Positions 36,702 to 45,959 are shown, counted from the stretch's first letter. The stretch: DNA of 64,000 nucleotides from Lewinellaceae bacterium (GCA_016711435.1 JADJSY010000023.1:82042-146041); one strand, 5' to 3'. Numbers and translations are program-made. The notes: generated from the letters alone by a model not told the origin.

Positions 36702-37648
36702 ATGGAAACATCTAAACCGAACTCTCGCCGCCAGTTTTTACGCAACACCGCACTGGCATCCTTAGCCGTCGGCGCAGCCCCAGCCCTGACAAAAGCCGCC
36801 ACCCCACCCCACCGCTACCAACTCGACGTCACTTGTGGCGTTACCACCCGCGACTACTACGGACAAGGGCCTTTTTACACCGCCAATCCGCCGGTCATCA
36901 TCAACAACCAGTTGGCCGGACCGAACGAACCGGGCACCCGGCTCATCCTCAGCGGCGTGGTGCGCACGCTCGATTGTTCGGAAGTCATTCCCGATGCCCT
37001 GATCGATATCTGGCACGCCAATGACGCCGGGCAGTACGACAATTCCGGCTACAACCTGCGGGGCACGGTCCGCTCGAATGCGCAAGGGTTTTACCTGTTT
37101 GAAACCGTGCTGCCGGGCAAATACCTGAATGGCGCCAGTTTCCGGCCCCGGCATATCCATTTTAAAATCACCTCGCCAGGGTTTGCGACGCTGACGACGC
37201 AATTGTATTTTGAAGGCGACACTTCTATTCCCGGTGATGCTGCGGCCTCGCTCACCAGCGGAACCTTCAACGCGCTGCCGCGGATTATCCCGATTGTACT
37301 CAATGCAGAAGGTAAATACGAAGGCACCTGGGACATCGTAGTGGACGGCGACGGGGTGACCGGCATATCCGACCTGCATTTGGACAAAGGAATCCTTTAT
37401 GAAACATCGCCGAATCCTTTTCGGGATAGCCTGCGCATCCAATACGGCGTTTTTCAGCAAGCCCGCACCAGGGTAGAGGTATTCAACCTGCAGGGCAACC
37501 GCGTCGCCATTCTGGACGAACAATCCTCAGCCCTGAAAAATACGAGGCCGTTTGGAAACCAGACAGCGCCGTAGCCAGTGGCGTTTATTTTATTGTGCTA
37601 AAAATCAATGATTTGCAGGTGCATTATTTAAAAGTAGTGAAGGAATAA
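36702..37648 (+). CDS. Secreted intradiol dioxygenase-like protein with type IX sorting tail (frameshifted)
   Basis: The N-terminus is Tat-like (SRRQFLRNTALASLAVGAAP). The catalytic domain resembles intradiol ring-cleavage dioxygenases, which use iron bound by two Tyr and two His: YYGQGPFY, LIDIWHANDAGQYDNSGYN and RPRHIHFKI are visible. A type A sorting domain follows (SPNPFRDSLRIQYG, VEVFNLQGN). An extra A in a run of five near 37540 creates an early stop. Removing it continues the tail as KYEAVWKPDSAVASGVYFIV and ends at 37648. A start at 36573 is rejected because it adds 43 unlikely residues. Substrate unknown; such secreted forms may act on catechol-like compounds (inference). Confidence 0.85.
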
Positions 37649-37680
37649 AATATTATGCAGCCAATGTGAAACAAAAAATT

Positions 37681-37688
37681 TATGTTTG
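37681..37688 (+). promoter_or_regulatory. Bacteroidota -7 box (TATGTTTG) for the nuclease gene
   Basis: A perfect TAnnTTTG match ending 25 bases before the start codon at 37714. Confidence 0.45.
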
Positions 37689-37713
37689 TGCCAACAAATA
37701 GTTTTTTCTAAAT

Positions 37714-38631
37714 ATGGCACGCAAATCTTCTTCCGATTCCGGCGGTTTTTTATTCAAAACAGGCATTTTCGCAGTGCTGGCCGGCGTTGCGTTCTGGTTG
37801 TTCAACCAGTTTGGTGGCAAAAAAACCGATGAAACGTCCGAGGCCGCTACCCCGACGGAAATGCCGGCCAAACCAACTCCGGCGCCGGAAAAACCGGCAG
37901 AGTCGCAGGTTTCAGAATCAATATTGCCTGTTTCTACCACAGGTGAAGTGGTGCGGCATACCTGGTTTGTATTGTCCTACGATGAAGACCACGAACAGGC
38001 GGAGTGGGTTACGTACGAACTCACCCGCGACCGCCTCAATCAAAACTGGTCCGAACGTCCAAACAGCTTCCGGCCCGACCCGGAGGTGCGTACCGAAAGC
38101 GCCACACCGCGCGATTACTCCGGTAGCGGCTTTGACAAAGGCCACCTCTGCCCTGCCGCAGATATGGCGTTTAACGACGCTGCCATCGACGAAACATTCT
38201 TCATGAGCAACATGAGTCCGCAGGTACCTGCTTTCAACGGCGGCGTCTGGCGGGAACTGGAAGAACTGACCCGCGACTGGGCGCGCAGATTCGAACAACT
38301 GTATGTCGTAACCGGACCGGTGCTGACGCAGCAACACTTGGGGCAAATCGGTTTCAGCAAAGTATCCGTTCCTGCCGCCTATTACAAGGTATTGCTGGCG
38401 CCGGAACAACACAAGGCGATTGCTTTTGTGCTCCCCAATGCCCTGAGTACCAAGCCGGTACTGGAATACGCTTATTCTATCGATCAGGTTGAAAAAATGA
38501 CTGGACTTGATTTTTTTCCAAATACGCTGAAAGGCCTGGATGAAGAACTGGAAGGTTCCTTAGACCTCGATGCCTGGCCCATCGACCGGAAACGATATGA
38601 GGAAAGGTTGAAGACGTGGAACAGGAAATAA
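37714..38631 (+). CDS. DNA/RNA non-specific endonuclease, membrane-anchored
   Basis: The protein has an N-terminal helix (GIFAVLAGVAFWLFNQFGG), a Pro/Glu/Ala-rich linker, and a NUC1-family beta-beta-alpha metal nuclease domain. The active site DRGH motif reads FDKGHLCPAAD, with the catalytic histidine in KGH, and the metal asparagine is in SNMSPQVPAFNGGVWRELE. It cuts single- and double-stranded nucleic acid outside the cytoplasm, probably for nutrient use. The 305 residues are typical of the anchored form. Confidence 0.93.
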   Translation: MARKSSSDSGGFLFKTGIFAVLAGVAFWLFNQFGGKKTDETSEAATPTEMPAKPTPAPEKPAESQVSESILPVSTTGEVVRHTWFVLSYDEDHEQAEWVTYELTRDRLNQNWSERPNSFRPDPEVRTESATPRDYSGSGFDKGHLCPAADMAFNDAAIDETFFMSNMSPQVPAFNGGVWRELEELTRDWARRFEQLYVVTGPVLTQQHLGQIGFSKVSVPAAYYKVLLAPEQHKAIAFVLPNALSTKPVLEYAYSIDQVEKMTGLDFFPNTLKGLDEELEGSLDLDAWPIDRKRYEERLKTWNRK

Positions 38632-38785
38632 GGGATGAGGAATGAGGGATGGCCGAGCGTGATGTCTAGGTATGAAGGATGAGGAATGAGGGATGGCCGA
38701 GCATGATGTCGGGCATCACGCTCGGCCATCCCTCATTCCTCTCACCTCTCAACCCTCAACAATCTCAACAATCTCAACACCATAA
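38630..38785. repeat. Composite inverted/direct repeat island with GCCGAGCGTGATGTC
   Basis: Two direct copies of GGGATGAGGAATGAGGGATGGCCGAGC-type sequence (38632 and 38680) are followed by their complement, GCATCACGCTCGGCCATCCC at 38719. The GCCGAGCGTGATGTC motif thus occurs twice directly and once inverted. It lies between the nuclease gene and gldD. Confidence 0.8.
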
Positions 38786-38852
38786 CTTCAGATCGAACGT
38801 TTTTGTCGAACTTTGCGCACATTCTTACCATTCAACTTGCGCCGACCATACC

Positions 38853-39449
38853 ATGATCTGGAACCGAATTTACCTTTTGCTATTGTTCGTATCATTTTTG
38901 TCTGCCTGTGAAGAGACCGTCACAGCGCCCAAACCCCGTGCCTATCCGCGTGTGATTTATCCTGAAAAAGCGTATAAACCCTTTGACCAGGGGTATTGCG
39001 ATTTTACTTTTGAACAACCCGTATATGCCGTGGTGGAGCACGATACCACTTATTTTGATGAAAAACCGGCAAGCGACTGTTGGTTCAACCTACTCGTGCC
39101 GCAACTCAATGCGAAAATTTATTGCAGCTACTATCCTATCAGTAGCCGCAAGGATTTTGACAAACTGGTAGCGGATGCTTTTGAAATGACCAACAAGCAC
39201 AACATCAAAGCCAGTTATATCGAGGAAATTCCGGTGCATCGCCCTTCCGCGCAGGTGTACGGCATCGTTTTCCATGTGGAAGGCGCAGCAGCCTCTACCT
39301 ACCAGTTTTTCCTGACCGATTCCACCCGCAATTTTGTCCGCGGGTCCCTGTATTTTAATACCCAGGCGCGCCCCGACTCGCTGGCCCCTGTGGTCGATTT
39401 TATGAAAAAAGACCTGGATAGGATGGTGAATACGTTTAAGTGGCAGTAA
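38853..39449 (+). CDS. gldD: Gliding motility lipoprotein GldD
   Basis: GldD is a cell-envelope lipoprotein needed for gliding and for type IX secretion function. A lipobox is present (LLLLFVSFLSAC). The body shows the family pattern: YPEKAYKPFDQGYCDFTFE, CWFNLLVPQLNAKIYCSYYP, NKHNIKASYIEE, the C-terminal AASTYQFFLTDSTRNFVRG and ALYF-like GSLYFNTQARPDSL. The start at 38853 is chosen because the upstream in-frame codons come from the repeat island. The 198 residues match the family. It is not next to other gld genes here. Confidence 0.88.
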   Translation: MIWNRIYLLLLFVSFLSACEETVTAPKPRAYPRVIYPEKAYKPFDQGYCDFTFEQPVYAVVEHDTTYFDEKPASDCWFNLLVPQLNAKIYCSYYPISSRKDFDKLVADAFEMTNKHNIKASYIEEIPVHRPSAQVYGIVFHVEGAAASTYQFFLTDSTRNFVRGSLYFNTQARPDSLAPVVDFMKKDLDRMVNTFKWQ

Positions 39450-39611
39450 GGTGTGTGGTGTATGGTGTTTAGTGTTTGCGCTTCGCCTTTGTTTTTGGTG
39501 TTTAGTGTTTCGGGCGCTCCGCCTTTGGCAGTAGTTGGTATTTTGGCCAAATTTTCACAAGTGCCAAGTCCGAAGCGCCCTAAACACGAAACACTAAACA
39601 CCAAACACTAA
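39450..39611. repeat. Long inverted repeat between gldD and the PaaE-like gene
   Basis: GTGTGTGGTGTATGGTGTTTAGTG words follow the gldD stop codon. The complementary AAACACGAAACACTAAACACC words run to 39611 and encode the last residues and stop codon of the convergent reductase gene. The loop repeats GCTTCGCCTTTG and GCTCCGCCTTTGG. Confidence 0.75.
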
Positions 39612-40664
39612 TTCAACTTGTTCGCTCACCGCATACCCAATACACGTATTCACCATGCTGCCGGGGCCTTCGCGCCGGGTAGAGTCCACAAACGCCACTT
39701 CGACCTCACCGGCAGTACATTTGGCTAAACAGGTGAAACAAACCCCGCTTTTGCAAGTATAAGGCAGCGCGATACCCTGCCGGAGCGCCGCATTCAAAAT
39801 GGTTTCGCCTTCATACGTCTGAAATTCGATCCGCTCATTTTTCCCTTGCGCGAGGATCGTGTGCATTTTCGAGGTATCTATGATACGATCCGGTAATCTG
39901 GTGTCCGGCAAAAAAGTCTCCTGACGGATATGCTCGTCCGGGAAATCGAGCGTGCGCAGCGTCATACGGGCCATGCGCATCAAAGCGGTTGGCGCACAGA
40001 GATAAAACCAGGTGTTTCGGCGCTGACGGGGCGTGATTTTCTCCTGAAAATACGCCAGCAGCAGTTGTTCCAGCAGTTCGTTGTTCAGGTGACGGGACAG
40101 GGCATGTTCCGCATTTTTTTCCCGGCTAAAAAAATAGATACACTTGAATCGCGCAGGGTATTCGGCTATCCAGCGGTCGATTTGGGCTTTAAAAATCGTA
40201 CTTTGACTGTCTCGATTGGCGTAGTAAAGTACGATTTTGGTATTCCGATGCGCGTTTTCCCTGGATTGAAGCAACATTTTCAGGTGACTGAACACAGGAG
40301 TAATGCCGCTTCCAGCCGCGATAAAAAACAATGTATCCACCTGTTTTTCCGGCAATAAAAAAAGCCCATTCGGGTCGATGGCTTCCAATAGGTCGCCCGC
40401 TTGCACGTGGCGGAGCAGGTAATTGGAAAACTCCCCGTTGACAACGCGTTTCACCGTGATAGCGGGCAAGGCATCTACGCCCGGACAAGTGCTGAAGGAA
40501 TAAGCGCGGCGTTTTTCCCGGCCATTTGATTGGAACAACAGCGTCAGGTATTGCCCGGGCCGGTAATGCAGCGGCAGTCCGTCGGCTGGCTCCAGTACAA
40601 ATGTAGCGGTATCGCCCGTTTCCGGGATCTTGGAAAGAATGCGCAAGCGACGTCGTTGCTCCAT
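39594..40664 (-). CDS. PaaE/HmpA-like flavin reductase with C-terminal [2Fe-2S] domain
   Basis: The protein passes electrons from NAD(P)H through FAD to a plant-type ferredoxin domain. Order: FAD domain (RPGQYLTLLF, RRAYSFSTCPG), nucleotide domain (FIAAGSGITPVFSHLKMLL, FYLCAPTALMRMAR), and a C-terminal cluster site (LPYTCKSGVCFTCLAKC with a further cysteine in NTCIGYA). The layout is that of PaaE-type reductases. The 356 residues are normal. No paa genes are nearby, so the partner is unknown. The last six residues (ELVFGV) come from the inverted-repeat island. Confidence 0.9.
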   Translation of the reverse strand: MEQRRRLRILSKIPETGDTATFVLEPADGLPLHYRPGQYLTLLFQSNGREKRRAYSFSTCPGVDALPAITVKRVVNGEFSNYLLRHVQAGDLLEAIDPNGLFLLPEKQVDTLFFIAAGSGITPVFSHLKMLLQSRENAHRNTKIVLYYANRDSQSTIFKAQIDRWIAEYPARFKCIYFFSREKNAEHALSRHLNNELLEQLLLAYFQEKITPRQRRNTWFYLCAPTALMRMARMTLRTLDFPDEHIRQETFLPDTRLPDRIIDTSKMHTILAQGKNERIEFQTYEGETILNAALRQGIALPYTCKSGVCFTCLAKCTAGEVEVAFVDSTRREGPGSMVNTCIGYAVSEQVELVFGV

Positions 40665-40686
40665 AGATTGGCTTACGGTTGATCCG

Positions 40687-40694
40687 CAAAATTA
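40687..40694 (-). promoter_or_regulatory. Bacteroidota -7 box (TAATTTTG) for the reductase gene
   Basis: On the minus strand TAATTTTG matches TAnnTTTG and ends 22 bases before the start codon at 40664. Confidence 0.5.
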
Positions 40695-40725
40695 CACATC
40701 CGATGGGCACTAACTGCACAACTTC

Positions 40726-41256
40726 TTATTTTGCTGCGAGCATTTTCGTCACAAAATCACGGAGCACAAAGCGCATATCTTTCATCAGATCACCAGAATT
40801 GCTGCCCTGTCTAAAATTGTAAGTAAATTCAACAGCACCAGTGACGGTATTGACTACAGATGCATTGAAATATTCAAAAAAACTGCCAGTCAAACGCCAA
40901 TTCATATCGTAGCGCACCACGTAATCGGCCTGTTTATCTTTAAAAATCTCGACGCCCAGCGGCCGGTACTGCATGGTGTTGTAAGTGGTGTCATTGGTGG
41001 TGATGGTGACATTACCAGCGGGCGCCGATTGTGTGCGCAGGTAATTGTCTGCAATTACTTTAAAACCCTGTGATAACAATTGTTGCTCGAGCGCAATCAG
41101 CACCTGGTCATTGGTGTTCAGACTCACCACTTTAAAACTGGCATCTGCCTTAAAAGTAGGCGCACGAAATGCGTCAATGCTTTGTGCAACAGGATAACAT
41201 CCTGTAAAGAACAGCCCGAACAACAGGATTGGCAGTATAGATACTTTGCGTTGCAT
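40726..41256 (-). CDS. Hypothetical lipoprotein, 176 aa
   Basis: A lipobox (ILLFGLFFTGC) gives an envelope lipoprotein. The mature part resembles small Bacteroidota proteins that hold a GNA1162/CsgG-like alpha-beta fold (NDQVLIALEQQLLSQGFKVI), with repeated short beta strands (GAVEFTYNFRQGS). I cannot name the family. It reads in the same direction as the PaaE-like gene, 61 bases upstream, but that gene has its own promoter-like box. Confidence 0.75.
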   Translation of the reverse strand: MQRKVSILPILLFGLFFTGCYPVAQSIDAFRAPTFKADASFKVVSLNTNDQVLIALEQQLLSQGFKVIADNYLRTQSAPAGNVTITTNDTTYNTMQYRPLGVEIFKDKQADYVVRYDMNWRLTGSFFEYFNASVVNTVTGAVEFTYNFRQGSNSGDLMKDMRFVLRDFVTKMLAAK

Positions 41257-41600
41257 GGTGTATATTTTTCCTGCAAACTATGGTAATTAACATCAAACAG
41301 CGCATTAAAACATTGTTAAATGGCTTTTTAGCCTGTTACGGCATTAACACTTGTATGTTTTTTTAACTGCCAGAAGATAAAGTACCCAGAGTAATCAAAC
41401 CTTAAAATTACATTCATAAGACTTTTAGATGATAAAGATCATCTTGTCTCCTACATGTCATTTTGGTTTTTCGGCCTGCTATTTGCACCAAACATTTCTT
41501 TTACGATTCCACTCTTGCCATAGAAGATATTACGCTTTTTATCTCCTTCGCTGCGATGGCAAGGGGCTACACCTTATTCATACCATAAATTTCTAATACT
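41257..41600. other. Intergenic region between divergent lipoprotein and peroxidase genes
   Basis: AT-rich, no open frame of coding quality. It holds the FNR-like palindrome at 41427-41444 and is otherwise without visible structure. Confidence 0.5.
41427..41444. promoter_or_regulatory. FNR/CRP-like palindrome upstream of the peroxidase
   Basis: AGATGATAAAGATCATCT is a perfect 7-bp inverted repeat around AAAG. Its core TGAT-N4-ATCA equals the inner part of FNR/DNR boxes (TTGAT-N4-ATCAA), with only the outer pair differing. It lies 156 bases before the peroxidase start. Peroxidases of this type are often FNR-regulated elsewhere. Confidence 0.45.
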
Positions 41601-42952
41601 ATGAAAAAAGCACCAACACTTTTTTGCTGCTTGCTGCAACCGGCTATTTTTTGTCCTGTGTACACGAAGTTTCCATCCAATTGGATGACTCACTCGAAGA
41701 TGCTTTGAACCTGCGATCCGCTACCGGTTCGTACGAACATTTTATTTTACCCAAAAGCGACGACTACGCTTTGTTGCCCAACCAGGACGCGAAGAATCCT
41801 ATTACTCCTATTAAAGTGACTTTGGGCAGGCTACTTTTTTTTGAAACTGGCCTTGGCCTGGAGCCGACTTACTCCGTTTCCAAAGTAGCGTACTCGTGCA
41901 GCAGTTGCCACGTTCCTGAGAGAGGTTTTACCGCAGGCCGTTTTCAGGGTATTGCCGACGGAGCGATTGGATTTGGCGAAAGCGGTGAGGGTCGTATGAA
42001 AAACCCTTCTTACCTGGGCAATGATGTGGACGCGCAAGGCGCCCGGCCTTTGCCGGTTATCAATACCGCTTTTGTAACCAATGCTTTGTGGGCCGGCACA
42101 TTCGGTTCATTCGGCTCAAATGAAGGCACCGAATCGGTCTGGAACCAGGACACACTTGTGGAGGTCAATTTCAAGGGATTACAGGGCCTGGAGGCCAATA
42201 ACAACAGAGCGCTTATTGTCCACCGGCAGGTGGTAAATAAAAATGTGACCGATTCTTTAGGTTACACGGCGCTGTTCGACGCGGCATTCCCCGAAATTCC
42301 GGAGAACGAACGTTACACCCGAACAACGGCTGCGTTTGCCATTGCCGCTTATTTCCGCACCATTCTGACCAATGAGGCGCCTTTCCAGTTGTGGCTCAAG
42401 GGCGATAAAGCGGCCATGACAGATCAACAAAAAAACGGCGCCCTGCTCTTTTTTGGAAAAGCCGGTTGTTCGAGCTGCCACAACAGCCCTTCGCTGAACA
42501 CCCTGCCGCACGGTTTTTTTGCGCTGGGCGTGAATGATTTGCACCAAAGTGGATATGAGGTTTTTCGCACAGGCCCGAATGACAAACGCAACCTGGGTCG
42601 CGGCGGCTTTACCGGTCGCGAAGAGGATATGCACAAGTTTAAAGTGCCGCAACTCTACAACCTGAAAGATGTGGGTTTTTATTTCCACGGCGCAAGCAAA
42701 ACTTCCTTACGGGATGTAGTGGAATACTTCAACAACGGTATTCCGGAAAACCCGAATGTACCGGCGAGTCAAATATCGCCCCTGTTCCGTCCTTTGCATC
42801 TGAACGAACAGGAAAAGGCCGATCTGGTGGAATTCCTGGAAAACGGGTTGTATGATCCCAACCTGAAGCGTTATGCGCCTGCGATCACCATGTCGGGCAA
42901 TTGTTTCCCGAATAATGATCCGGTTTCGCGGTTGGATATGGGATGCCAGTGA
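41601..42952 (+). CDS. Di-haem cytochrome c peroxidase / MauG-like lipoprotein (frameshift at start)
   Basis: The enzyme reduces hydrogen peroxide in the periplasm with electrons from cytochrome c, or oxidises a protein partner as MauG does. Two haem-binding motifs are present, CSSCHVPERGF and CSSCHNSP, and the typical AFQLWLKGDKAAMTDQQKNGALLFFG-type region between them. The true start is the ATG at 41601. One T is missing from the run at 41620-41625, and restoring it gives MKKAPTLFLLLAATGYFLSC, a lipoprotein signal. Without it only a TTG start at 41624 is open. The length of about 449 residues is a little above the family norm. Confidence 0.88.
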
Positions 42953-43095
42953 TAAGGACGATTGAACGGATAGGACACCGATTTTTAAACCCATAGGCAC
43001 ATAGGACACATAGCGTAGAGTACTCTCAAAACTATGTGTTCTATGTGCCTATGTGTTTAAAAATCCGTGTCCTATCCGTTCAATCCGTGTTCCCT
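42953..43095. repeat. Palindromic element, copy 2 of the CATAGGCACATAG family
   Basis: Arms of about 58 bases (GATTGAACGGATAGGACACC ... CATAGGCACATAGG from 42960, complement to 43085) match at roughly nine of ten positions. The apex CATAGCGTAGAGTACTCT is the same as in copies at 2327 and, reversed, 57307. It sits between two convergent genes and may terminate both. Confidence 0.85.
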
Positions 43096-44661
43096 TTATT
43101 CCTCCACGAGTTGGAAATCCGTTCTCCGGTTTTTACGGCGTCCGTCTTCGCTGCCATTATCGGCTACAGGGTTATCAGGGCCATTGCCGATGGCTACAAA
43201 ACGGCTGCGCGGCATACCGTATTCCTTGACAAGATAGTCGATAACGGCCTGCGCGCGTTTTCTGGAAAGCGCTACGTTGGAAGCGGCATTGCCCACATTG
43301 TCGGTGTTGCCTTCCACGCGAATACGGCTGTTGGCAAATGCCTTGGCAATCGGAACCATCTCATTATCAACGATATACTTGGCATTGTCGTCGAGCAGGA
43401 ACTCGCCCGAACGGAAAGAAATACTCACGCGTTTGGTCGCGACGGCGTCTTTCCCTTTGGCTTCGCTTTCAGAAATACTCGCAAACGTTTTTTGTCCTTC
43501 GGCGGCATGGTCGGCGCCGCTCAGGGAGGAGCGTTCCACGGCACTGAACCAGGCGGCTTTCGACCAACCCGGCACCACATCGCTGCTTTTCAGCACGCCT
43601 ACATTGCGGTATTCTTTGGTCATTCGGCTGTACAGGTCTTCCCCGCTCACGCCCTTGAAGTTAGCGCGGTTGAGGCCGAAAAAGTTGACATTGTCGCCGT
43701 GGGTACAAAGGCGGACGTTATCGATGGCTTTGATGGCGTCGTCTTTCGTAAATCCGTCGAATGCATCGGCGAGAATGGCCGCAGCCTCCTGTTTGGCGGA
43801 TGCGCTACGGTTGATTTCCGCTGCGCCTTTCATCCAGCCGTCGTAAAGTTGTTGCACCTTGTCGCGGTTGGCTTCCACCCATTTGCGTTTGGCGATAAAT
43901 ACGTCCGCAATGATATTGGAAGCATTGCGCGTGCTTTGCAGCACCCGCGCTCCGGGTACTTTTTGCACACATTCTTCGTCGAACGGCGACCAGACAACTG
44001 CCGCGTCTACATTGTTGGCTTTGAATGCATCAGCCGCTTCTACGGGAGAAGGCACGCCGACGATTTTTACATCGTTGGTGGTCATGCCTGCGGCACTGAG
44101 CAACCAGATCAGGAACGAGTGGGAAGGCGACATTTCAGCCACGGCTATTTGTTTGCCGCGCAAATCACCCACGGAAGTAATACCCCGGCGCACCACTATG
44201 GCATCGCCGCCGCGCGACCAGTCGGCCTGAAAAACCACGACCGGGTCATAAGCAGCGAGTCCGGGCATTTCGGTAGGCAATGCGTCGATGGTTGCCCACA
44301 GCAGTTGCACTTCGTCATTTTTCCAGGCATTCCGGCTGGCGGTGGGGTCATCGAGGATTTTAAAATCCACTTTAAACCCGTTTTCCTTATAAAAACGGCT
44401 TTCGGTATTTGCCGCGAAACCTTTGTTCCAGTATTGGCCGCCGGCATATCCGCCCCAGGTAACCACACCGACGCCGATGGTGTTTTCATCGGATTGTGAT
44501 CCGCCGCCAAAGAGTCCGCCGCCGCCCTGCTCCGTCCCGGCTTTTTCCTTCAGTTCCTGACCCGTTTTGGTTTTATTCAGGAAATAACTGGCGACAAAAT
44601 AGACGACGCCGACAATCAGCAGGGTGATAATAAATTTTGAAAAAGAGGTTAGTCTTGCCAT
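43096..44661 (-). CDS. Membrane-anchored periplasmic-binding-protein/OmpA fusion, 521 aa
   Basis: An N-terminal helix (FIITLLIVGVVYFVASYFL) anchors the protein. A Gly/Gln-rich linker follows, then an NMT1/SsuA-like solute-binding domain near 60-340 (VGVVTWGGYAGGQYWNKGF, VVFQADWSRGGDAIVVRRG, DVKIVGVPSPVEAADAFKA). The C-terminal OmpA domain near 400-521 can bind peptidoglycan (VEGNTDNVG, SNVALSRKRAQAVIDYL). It thus bridges inner membrane and cell wall and may sense a small ligand. Last gene of a minus-strand group with 44827, 45960 and 46368. No ABC permease is nearby, which argues against a simple importer. Confidence 0.85.
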   Translation of the reverse strand: MARLTSFSKFIITLLIVGVVYFVASYFLNKTKTGQELKEKAGTEQGGGGLFGGGSQSDENTIGVGVVTWGGYAGGQYWNKGFAANTESRFYKENGFKVDFKILDDPTASRNAWKNDEVQLLWATIDALPTEMPGLAAYDPVVVFQADWSRGGDAIVVRRGITSVGDLRGKQIAVAEMSPSHSFLIWLLSAAGMTTNDVKIVGVPSPVEAADAFKANNVDAAVVWSPFDEECVQKVPGARVLQSTRNASNIIADVFIAKRKWVEANRDKVQQLYDGWMKGAAEINRSASAKQEAAAILADAFDGFTKDDAIKAIDNVRLCTHGDNVNFFGLNRANFKGVSGEDLYSRMTKEYRNVGVLKSSDVVPGWSKAAWFSAVERSSLSGADHAAEGQKTFASISESEAKGKDAVATKRVSISFRSGEFLLDDNAKYIVDNEMVPIAKAFANSRIRVEGNTDNVGNAASNVALSRKRAQAVIDYLVKEYGMPRSRFVAIGNGPDNPVADNGSEDGRRKNRRTDFQLVEE

Positions 44662-44664
44662 TTT

Positions 44665-44822
44665 TAGTTATTGGTTATTGGTTATCAGTTATCAGTTATC
44701 AGTTATCCGTTTTCAGGCAGGGAAGTAAAGAGTCACTTTGTTTCCACTGGCATTCGGGGGAAACTGGTCTCTTCAAATTTGCCTGAAAACGGATAACTAA
44801 CGGATAACCAATAACTGATAAC
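44665..44822. repeat. Inverted repeat of TTATC words between two operon genes
   Basis: AGTTATTGGTTATTGGTTATC... at 44667-44712 with TTTTCAGGCAGG faces GCCTGAAAACGGATAAC... to 44822. Unlike the single-arm TTATC elements, this has both arms and no TTGATAATCAAGC tail. Confidence 0.75.
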
Positions 44823-44826
44823 GAAA

Positions 44827-45858
44827 TTATTGTTCAAAAAAAGTGTCGTACTGATTGCCGCCGCGTTCGGCTTTGGCAGGGATATGCGCGGGCGCATTGA
44901 GGTCAAGCACATCGCTCGGGTTGTTGGATTTGGCGATAATCTTGTTTTTCTCACCGCCCAGCAGCACGGATACGCCTTCTTTTTCCCATTTTTCGAGCAT
45001 GGCCAGACCTTCTTCTTCAAACACGCCGTTTTGCAGGTCGATGCCATCCATGAAGTTCTTGGACATATCCATAAAGCGCTCCATTTCACCCACTTTCTGA
45101 CCTACATCTTCGGCCATTGCCTCTAAGGCCATATCGTACATGTACTTTTTGTCGGAATTGCCGCTCAGGATAGCCTGTGCGGAACGAATCGCGGAGTGGC
45201 TGGCCTTAATGGCTTTGTACTCCTGCTCTTTTACCACCACCTGGTCGGAGAGGTCTTCGAGCATGATCTCGGAGTTTTCATACATCTTTGTCAGCACCCG
45301 GTACAGCACTTCCATGCGTTTGTACAAGTCTTCCAGTTTGACATTGGAGTCCTGCAAACGCCCCGCTTTACGGGCCTGGAGCACCATAAGCGCTTCTTTA
45401 CCCGTTTCTTTGGCTTTGCCGGCCATGTTGAGGTTGTTCTGGATATTGCGCTGATTTTGTTTGATCATTTCGCCCAGTTTGTACATCTGGCCTTTCAAGC
45501 TGCTGATCTGGGTGTTCATTTTGCTCAAACTATCTTTCAAATCGTCGATGTAACTTTTGAGAATCCCGATCGGGTCGATCTGCACAAACATGCCTGTAAA
45601 CCAGCGCATGATAGATTTGTACATGTACCAGATGAGGTTGCGCATTTTTGGATCAAGCACCATATACACTACCGCAGCCAGGGCAGCCAGCAGACCGGCC
45701 AGGTATAACGTGTTCTGCGCCAGGGCAATCAGGGTGGGCAAGGCCTGGTAAAGCAGGTAGCCGCCGCCCAACAAAATGGCAGCCATAAACAGACCACCGG
45801 TGACACCTTCTGGACGTTCCCAAAAATTTTTGGGCTTGATCGGTTGTAATTCAGACAT
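44827..45858 (-). CDS. Membrane-anchored PspA-like coiled-coil protein, 343 aa
   Basis: Two N-terminal hydrophobic segments (GGLFMAAILLGGGYLLYQAL, TLYLAGLLAALAAVVYMVL) are followed by a long helical domain (SYIDDLKDSLSKMNTQISSL, LKGQMYKLGEMIKQNQRNI, VLQARKAGRLQDSNVKLEDL) with the heptad-rich look of PspA/IM30 proteins, which bind and remodel the inner membrane. The match is by pattern only. The C-terminus (DLNAPAHIPAKAERGGNQYD) is probably disordered. It is the second-to-last gene of the operon. Confidence 0.75.
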   Translation of the reverse strand: MSELQPIKPKNFWERPEGVTGGLFMAAILLGGGYLLYQALPTLIALAQNTLYLAGLLAALAAVVYMVLDPKMRNLIWYMYKSIMRWFTGMFVQIDPIGILKSYIDDLKDSLSKMNTQISSLKGQMYKLGEMIKQNQRNIQNNLNMAGKAKETGKEALMVLQARKAGRLQDSNVKLEDLYKRMEVLYRVLTKMYENSEIMLEDLSDQVVVKEQEYKAIKASHSAIRSAQAILSGNSDKKYMYDMALEAMAEDVGQKVGEMERFMDMSKNFMDGIDLQNGVFEEEGLAMLEKWEKEGVSVLLGGEKNKIIAKSNNPSDVLDLNAPAHIPAKAERGGNQYDTFFEQ

Positions 45859-45959
45859 GGTTAAAGTTGTTATTCGTTGTAAACGTTGGATTCAATTTAT
45901 TACCACAAAGGGAATGCACAAAGGTCACAAAGAGACCGCAATTCTTTATGTTTGGCGGC

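Noticed and set aside
43036..44499. 487-codon open frame on the plus strand
   Set aside because: Antisense to the binding-protein/OmpA fusion, which has clear domains; the plus-strand frame does not, and it begins in the palindromic element.
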